64,000 nt of DNA from Mytilinidion resinicola. Its lineage: Eukaryota; Ascomycota; Dothideomycetes; Mytilinidiales; Mytilinidiaceae. Of this stretch, positions 58,124 through 64,000 are shown piece after piece. The number at the start of each line of letters is the position of its first letter. Positions within the stretch are counted from its first letter, which is position 1. The position numbers and the translations under genes were made by a program. Location: contig NW_022985444.1 of assembly GCF_010093595.1 (NCBI RefSeq), positions 378,676 through 442,675 of the forward strand. The letters are read 5' to 3'. The notes beneath the pieces were generated by a model. The model was not told the DNA's origin and made no database searches. It saw only the letters and a list, made by a program, of their open reading frames with translations.

Positions 58124-58935
58124 ATGAACAAGAAAACGCGGGTAACATTCGAAGATATAAAACCCTCTATATCTATCTGCGGCGAAAGCAACGTGGGTGA
58201 TGCCCGAATTCGGCAATCGCGTCCTACCCAAAGTCCCGTGAGACGTCGAAAATTCGACTGCACACTCAATGAGGTTTTTGGCCTTCTCAAACTGCCTCTA
58301 AGTTTCGATGTCAGCCTTCTTCCATCAATCTTTTTGTGTCATTTCTCCTTTGCCTCCCACCCGGAATTTCGACTCCCTGACTACCTGCTTTCCTTGAACT
58401 TATTCGGAAACAGCTCGCAGAAGACCTGGATACCGACTACGAGCCTATCGGTGCTCACGGAGCGTGTGGTGTCCTATTCCGAGTTAAATTGAAATCGCAT
58501 GGATATACCGTAGTCGCTAAAGCCACCCCTATTGACTTCGTTTATCGTCTGGAATGGGAGGCTACTATCTACAAACACCTCCGCCTGATCCAGGGTATTC
58601 GTGCACCGGTTCATTTCGGCAACATAGATCTAGATACTCCCTATTTCTACGAGGGCATTGCGGAACTCGTTCACATGATGTTCGTCAGTTTCGGAGGGAA
58701 GCGTATCTCTACTGAGAACGCGCAGTACACTGCTCAACCCATTGACTGCTTGAGCACAGCAATCCATACCTTGGCGTCTCACATAATGACCTTATGCCTC
58801 GCAACATGTTGTGGAATGAGGAAATTAGTAAAGCGATGGCGATTGATTTTGAGCGGGCGAAGGTTGTTAAGGAGCGAACTGTGCTGGGTACTATTGTCAA
58901 AATGGCTAGAAGTTCACAGGCAGTTGGAGAGGTAG
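58124..58935 (+). pseudogene. Protein kinase-like pseudogene
   Basis: Part of a fungal kinase-like domain. A glycine-rich loop (YEPIGAHGACGVLFRVKL), a lysine region (GYTVVAKATPIDF), and GIRAPVHFGNIDLDTPYFY and AELVHMMFVSFGGKRI all lie in one frame. About 58770 the frame shifts by one base and continues as LGVSHNDLMPRNMLWNEEI and AMAIDFERAKVVKERT, which hold the HxD...N and D-F positions of the catalytic and magnesium loops. The ATG at 58124 leads a short N-terminal exon (RRKFDCTLNEVFGLL) but the join to the kinase part is not clear. The frameshift makes a working protein unlikely. It stands directly beside the NLR pseudogene. Confidence 0.6.
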
Positions 58936-60043
58936 AAGCAGCAGTTTGTTAGGAACCTCTGCGCAGCGTTTCCAACAGGAGAAAACGAGTACTGGGCAAG
59001 ATGTTGAACGCTTTTTCCGCATGCCCAGTCCGTCGTCCGCAGACTTTATACCCGACTTGGTCATGAGCGGCTGTCAGTTCTCTAGTCCGCCTACCCGGCA
59101 TATCGAGATACAGAGCCGAAGCCACTGTCCAGCTCCGATCCACACGGTGGTGTCACTAGAGGCCGACTGCTTATCTCCGGCGAGCTCGTTCCTGTGGCGG
59201 TCACTCTGAGTCGGACAACAGGCCTTCATAGAGAGAGATTGCGGTTCCACAAGCGCTTGGAACTATAGCCACGGAGGGTGAAGTTCGATGGCTTGTGTTA
59301 TATCCCGTTTTGGGATTCTGATGAGTGGATGGAGGCTGGGGCGGAGGTCTTTTGCCTCAAGATTCTGTCGGGCGGCAACTGGTGGGCCGTGTCCTTGTAT
59401 TTGGTTTTGCGATGTGTGGACCCAGGCTCTCAGACGTATGAGCGAGTTGGTTTGGTGACTGTCGGAGAGTAGCATCCTTTGGGTGTCGAACATCCCGTCT
59501 GTAAAATTGATATCGTCTGATTGTATGTGTAGGGCGACACCAAGATGGCGAATCTCTGCACACGTCTTCATCTCTGCACAGAGCGCTCTGGTAGAAAAAT
59601 GAATCGGCTAGGAGACCAAACTATCAAGTATCAGCAGAGCCTTTCCACTCTCCCAATCGCGCCCAATACCATGCCGCAAATTCAGTCACAGATGATCCAC
59701 CCAAAACACCGTCAATGCCGGAGCCTGCCTCGAGTATCCTAATAATGGACTTCCATGATCTAATATTGTTAAAGGGCCAATGTGGAGCACCAGATATTAG
59801 TTGAGGAGAAGTTGAATTCACGACCCCTCCATGCGCCTGCACCTGCAAATTCTAACTTCGCTTCAATCTGCTGTGCCGCAACGTCAAAAGATCCTTCGTC
59901 ACTTTAGTTCCAACTGATTCCAAAAGAATACGTGTACGTTCCTCCGCCAACCATGCTGTGATAACGTCGAAGCATTCCAGCTTGCTGTCAACGAATTCGC
60001 TGCCAGCTGTTACCACTTCGTACCCATTAGCAGATACCTCACA
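58936..60043. other. Region between the kinase pseudogene and the Ras-like gene
   Basis: No gene is supported. The first 300 bases may be the decayed 3' end of the kinase-like gene. Confidence 0.4.
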
Positions 60044-60759
60044 ATGACTGCACGCATCCCGACCCCTCCTGCCAGCCCCCAAGAAATCACCATCTTTGTC
60101 CTTGGTGGAAACTCCACCGGCAAGACTCGCATAATCGAGCGGGTACGTAAATTTGCAAGTAGTTCCCCCCGCACACACGTCTCACCAACCCCCAGTACTG
60201 GCTCGACGAGTACAAAACGCAGCATTGCCCTCTTCTCGAGTCAGCCGATCCGCGCATGGACCGCACGATAGCAGGAACACGATGCATGCTCACGTTCGTC
60301 GAGATTGGCATTCCCCAATCGTGGATCCGCGACCCGACGGAGATTTATAGGCAGTGGGAGAGTGCCACAACCTTTCCGCATGCTGCGATGCTCGTTTATA
60401 GTGTCAGCGGGCGCCACACGTTAGAGGCGCTGCAAACTATATGGCCCGCTTTAAAGCGGTACTTCGATAGAGGAAAGTGCAGGGTGGTAGAGGTTGTGGC
60501 AGCGAAATCGGATGATGGGGGCGAAGTTACCATTGACGAGGAACGTGCGTGGGCGAAACAAGTGGGTGCGGCTTTTGGGGAGTGCTCGGCGCGGGAGGGG
60601 AAAGGGGTAACGGAGGTTGTGGAGAAGTTGGTCCTGGGAGTGTTGGAGGAGAGGGAGCGGGAGAAAGAAATCACTTCGCCGCAGGAGAGGACAGACGATC
60701 CTAACATACGCCGATCCGCGCGCATGATCAAGTATCTGAGGCATCGGATTTGCGGTTAG
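60044..60759 (+). CDS. Divergent Ras-like small GTPase
   Basis: Exons 60044-60142 and 60196-60759 join in phase 0 (GTACGT...CCCAG) to give 220 residues. Seen: a P-loop (ITIFVLGGNSTGKTRI), a switch-like region (YWLDEYKTQHCPLLES), a strand LTFVEIGIP where the DxxG motif should be (Asp lost), FPHAAMLVYSVSGRHTLEAL matching the Ras strand before NKxD, VVEVVAAKSDD in place of NKxD, and ECSAREGKGVTEVVEKL matching the SAK region. The C-terminus is basic and ends HRICG, without a classical CaaX box. The frame is clean among dead neighbours. Loss of DxxG and NKxD suggests altered nucleotide binding; the function is unknown. Confidence 0.7.
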
Positions 60760-60874
60760 AAGAGCTCGCTAATCTTGTTCCCGTAAGATCCTTCCAATTC
60801 CCTTCCTTAAAGAGACCTGCAAGGATGAAGACTGCCCGCATATGGTTAATGACGAGCCACGGCTAGCCAATACA

Positions 60875-62074
60875 TCAGTATGGGATGCTGGTCCCGTCCC
60901 ATCTCAAGAACCGTGCGTTGTCCTCGTGCTTCAAGCCTATAATCACCTTGACGATTCCTTTGATGCAAGTATCCATGTCATCCACGTAGTCCCAGCCAGT
61001 CAGACGTGTGGCAACAAAGCCAGGCTCCATTGCGATCACGGTGATGTTGCGACCTTCCTTCTCCCACTCTCGAGCGAAAGTGACCGTGATCTGATTCGCC
61101 GCGGCCTTTGCCGCCCTATACGCCATGCATGTGCCGAAGGAGTTGTCTGTTTCGTGTCAGCTCGGTTGTGGGTAATGCGTTATCACCATACCTGAGACAG
61201 ATCCGAAGGCTGAAGTGATGTTCACTACCTTCGGCTCGGCACTCTTCTCGAGATTGGGAAGGAAGTGTTTGCAAGTCAGAAATGGCCCCTTTGAAAGGTT
61301 TAAGTGGAGGTCAGGTTAAGCAGAAGATGATGACCTACGACTGCCATAGTCTGAAACTTCTCAGTGAACATCTCGCCCGTTTGATTTTTGCCATGGCTTG
61401 GGATCAGGAGGCAACCCTGTGCGCGTAAGCATGCTTTCTTTTTCTCAGCCGCGTCGCATCTACGTACCTCCCAAGTTAATCAGAAGATCAAGAGGCCTAT
61501 CCCCGTACTCTTTGGCCGCCTTCTCGATGGTACTTTCGTCAAGAAGGTCGATTTCGATGATGCTCGCACCTGTCACTTGGAGCTATGAGACGTTAGCTTT
61601 GACCTAATAGCCGTGCACACGCTGGGCATGAAAAAAGTGGCACACTCAGCAAGTGCTCTGTCTCGTATGTACACCTGTCTGCCACTGTTCAACAAGTTTC
61701 CACATGGTCCAAAGTGATGGGCTTTTATCTCGTTGTAATTCCTGAAAATCCTCTGAAGCACCCCAAATAGTGGCAGACAGGTGTAGAATACACACGAGAC
61801 AGCTTGTTCTGGAATTAGTGTGCCACCTTTTCCATGCCCGGCGTGCCGTGGTAGGCCGTTAAGAATACACACATCACCAATGGAGACATCATCCCTCGAT
61901 TGGGGGCGGATAGAACCCGTGACGTTCCAGGACTTCGCCGTGAAAGCCTTGACGAGATTGAGGCCTATTCCTCGATTTGCGCCTGAGCAGGTGTCAGCCT
62001 GGTCCGACGCGTGTCCGTCACAAGTGAGGGCGTTTTGTGTACTTGCCGACAACAAGAACGTTCTTAGTAGACAT
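60875..62074 (-). pseudogene. Short-chain dehydrogenase/reductase with one frameshift
   Basis: Exons: 62047-62074, 61873-61982, 61468-61582, 61339-61416, 61192-61288 and 60875-61146. The first intron has a GC donor (GCAAGT...CAG). Seen: the Rossmann motif VLVVGANRGIGLNL, DLLINLG (the usual NNAG changed), NITSAFGSVS with the catalytic Ser, YRAAKAAANQ with the catalytic Tyr and Lys, and the tail RFLRWDGTSIPY. All phases agree except that exon 4 is one base too long, probably within the run of five A at 61389-61394; the exact extra base is inference. This gives a frameshift before TGEMFTEKF. Intron 2 contains a 214-bp MITE. The damage is so slight that a sequencing error should be excluded. Confidence 0.72.
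61625..61838. mobile_element. Palindromic MITE inside an SDR intron
   Basis: Inverted ends GGCATGAAAAAAGTGGCACA and its imperfect complement ending CATGCC. An inner inverted pair, TACACCTGTCTGCCACT / AGTGGCAGACAGGTGTA, is perfect. It is related to the copy at 62276-62498 and flanked by TG and CG instead of TA. It has no coding capacity. Confidence 0.75.
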
Positions 62075-62275
62075 GGTGTGTAAACAGCGAAGAGGCAGAG
62101 GTACAATCCTAGCGAGAAGGGGCATGCTCTCTTTGAAGCTAGCAGTACTCGGAGTTGCCGAGGCTTTATCATGAGACAACTCATTCATTCCGGTTTGGTA
62201 AGGTTGTTGCCGCCCGCGTCCCACAGTTGCCTAAGGTGCTGTGCCACAACGCCACACACGGACCTCCACCCGCTA

Positions 62276-62498
62276 GGCATGGAAAAGGTGGCACAGCACA
62301 CTAATTCTAGAACAAACTGTCTTGTGTGTACACCTGTCTGCCACTGCTTGGGTTGCTTCAATGCATTTTCAAGAATCTAAAGAAGATAGATGCTCTTCGC
62401 CTTGGACGATGTGGAAATTTGTTGAAGCACTCCATGCGGTGGCACACAGGTGTACACACGGGCAGAGTGCTTTACGAGTTTGCCACTTTTTTCGTGCC
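62276..62498. mobile_element. Palindromic MITE flanked by TA
   Basis: Inverted ends GGCATGGAAAAGGTGGCA and TGCCACTTTTTTCGTGCC, with TA on both sides (62274-62275 and 62499-62500), as left by Tc1/mariner-type transposases. The inner TACACCTGTCTGCCACT block matches the copy at 61625-61838. It lies between the start codon of the SDR gene and the gene at 62706, so it is in their shared promoter region. Confidence 0.8.
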
Positions 62499-62705
62499 TA
62501 GAGTGCTCCACTGCATGAGATCGTGTTCGCGTCCATCCAACGAATGTCCTCGTGTATTGTGCAAGCACATCGACGGCCAACGTTTGCCCGAGCGGAAACA
62601 CGGAAACGCCCTCTGTATCTCACAGCCTTCTAGATATAATGCCACCAGTGGAACATCCCGTTCGTGTGATGAGTGACTCTAACTTTGCATTGTGCATTCA
62701 TCCAG

Positions 62706-64000
62706 ATGGCCAGCTGTCCAAGCTTGCCCGCGCAGCAATCCAGCTCTGCCGCAACGGACGATGGTAGGTTGCATGTGGGCTGTCATCGTTCTTTCAGTAC
62801 TAACCATCTACCGAAGGCGCAACGAAGAAGCAGTATGCCGAGCTCGTGAAAACTTACTCAGAGCGCGTAAAGGAGACTCACGTATTTTCTGGAGAGCACT
62901 ACCGGCCGCTTGCCCAGTTTCTTGAGCAAGCCCCACCCGCACATGGATGGAGAACATATTCTGGGCAAGATACAGGCTTCTTTCCCCTCTACGTTCACGT
63001 CAACAAGCCTGGAGCGGAGAAAACACAGATCTTTGCCTACGACACGTCCCACGACGTGCGGTCTACAGCAACGAACCTTGCATCTCCGTCAGACACACAA
63101 GCTTCCCAGCTCATGATCCTCAGGGGATGGCAGCCTCGTGACTGGGTTCGAACTTTAGGAGCGCAGTGCAAGGTCGACCCCGAATTTTTCCGCCGACACC
63201 TAGACTTCCTAGAGCCAGCTAGCTATTTCGATCTTCCAGCACTCCCTTCGACGAGCCAGAACCTGTGGAGGCTTCGGGTCACCACAATCTGCAATAGAGT
63301 AAACCCTCTGAGTGCGGAAGAGGTCAGGAAGCAGCGGAAAGACGATTTGGAAGGCGTGAACAAATTCCTGAACGCCTTGAGAGCCAGCGAAAGGATCGGC
63401 AGTTCCATCGTACGAAGGCATGCAATAATCAACGAAACAACTTGCGTGATCGAACAGGACATATCTTTCTGCGTACAGAAGAGAAGATCGGGTGGATGGA
63501 CTGGTAAGCGTCGTCTTGACATGGAGGTCTCGCTTTGCTTGAAACACGCTGACCCACTTCAGGATTCATTTGGCTTGACAATGGAAAGCCATTTGACGAT
63601 AACTCCATCGCTCCTTGGCTCGAAAACTATAAAGCCAAATTCAGCTCGCACAATCCTTACCTGCCGATAGTCCAACACCTGGATAAGATGGCTCTCAATC
63701 CTCCCAACTCGGAAGTCTTCGACATGTCGCAAATTCCAAGAAGCACGAGTGCTCAGTCTCGGAACACATTCCATGCATCACAGACTTTGAGCAATCTTCC
63801 GGAACAATACGGCATGTCACTCAATAGGAAGCTGATGAAAATGGACGCCTTGTACGCGTTCAGTGACCTCTTTAACGTCGCATTGTGCTCCGAAAACCAG
63901 TTCTTGAACATGATCCAGGCTGAGATCAATGTGGCTATTCGATCCTTTCATGGCCAAGAGGAGAATTGTATCGATATCCTGTCGTACTGCAAAGGCTTGA
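62706..64000 (+). CDS. CorA-like fungal protein, 5' part (runs off the window)
   Basis: Exons 62706-62763, 62817-63503 and 63563 to beyond 64000 join in phase; the first acceptor is the unusual CGAAG, preceded by a CTAAC branch site. Starting instead at the ATG at 62639 gives a different frame that fails to join, so 62706 was chosen. Over 390 residues are visible. Seen: KQYAELVKTYSERVKETHVF, TQASQLMILRGWQPRDWVRT, KVDPEFFRRHLDFLEP and later MKMDALYAFSDLFNVALCSE. This layout recalls fungal proteins with a C-terminal CorA-like (Mg2+ transporter) membrane part, which would lie beyond the window edge and cannot be confirmed. Confidence 0.6.

Noticed and set aside
62639..62762. Upstream ATG frame (MPPVEHPVRVMSDS) as the start of the CorA-like gene
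   Set aside because: Its phase at the only good donor does not match the downstream exon; the ATG at 62706 joins cleanly.
1..64000. CRISPR arrays, bacterial operons, rRNA genes
   Set aside because: None seen; the regular repeats are coding tandem repeats, microsatellites or transposon repeats, and the genome is eukaryotic.

Overview
The window is nuclear DNA of a filamentous ascomycete (Pezizomycotina, probably a dothideomycete; the class is inference). The signs are short spliceosomal introns (mostly 47-80 nt, GTRAGT donors, CTAAC-type branch sites, AG acceptors), housekeeping proteins with fungal sequence features, fungus-only families (HET domain, fungal STAND/NLR proteins, a repeat-rich protein), short inverted-repeat transposons, and dead genes whose stop codons look like C-to-T or G-to-A changes, as repeat-induced point mutation (RIP) would leave. 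All exon joins below were read by eye from frame, splice sites and family sequence.

Left part (1-17.7 kb): a dense conserved block. In order: EMC7 (+), CLPTM1-like membrane protein (-), LOG-type phosphoribohydrolase (+), Nrd1/Seb1-type RNA-binding protein with CID and RRM domains (-), mitochondrial citrate synthase (+), a Yhm2-type mitochondrial citrate/oxoglutarate carrier (+) and a large LtrA-like membrane protein (+). Citrate synthase and the citrate carrier are adjacent and co-oriented, so the enzyme making mitochondrial citrate sits beside a likely exporter of it.

Middle part (17.7-39 kb): accessory DNA. It holds a protein built of short tandem peptide repeats, two related degenerate RING-finger proteins with a palindromic transposon remnant between them, an intact HET-domain gene flanked by degenerate direct repeats, two intron-bearing threonine tRNA genes with a decayed third copy between them, a Pns1/CTL-like transporter, a 960-bp Mutator-like element with a perfect 8-bp target duplication, a SET-domain pseudogene and an ankyrin-repeat protein with a fungal STAND-type N-terminus.

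Right-centre (39-50 kb): a second conserved block with the bifunctional enzyme for fructose 2,6-bisphosphate, a DUF202 membrane protein, RNase H1 and a small secreted protein.

Right end (50-64 kb): a gene graveyard. It contains an F-box pseudogene, a full-length NLR (NACHT) pseudogene, a kinase-like pseudogene and a short-chain dehydrogenase with one frameshift and a MITE in an intron. Among them stand an apparently intact, divergent Ras-like GTPase and the 5' part of a gene whose sequence recalls fungal CorA-like proteins, which runs off the window. No single clearly new system is proven. The best leads are the small Mutator-like element, the cluster of live and dead self-recognition-type genes, the long-intron tRNA-Thr locus, and the repeat protein at 19-20 kb.
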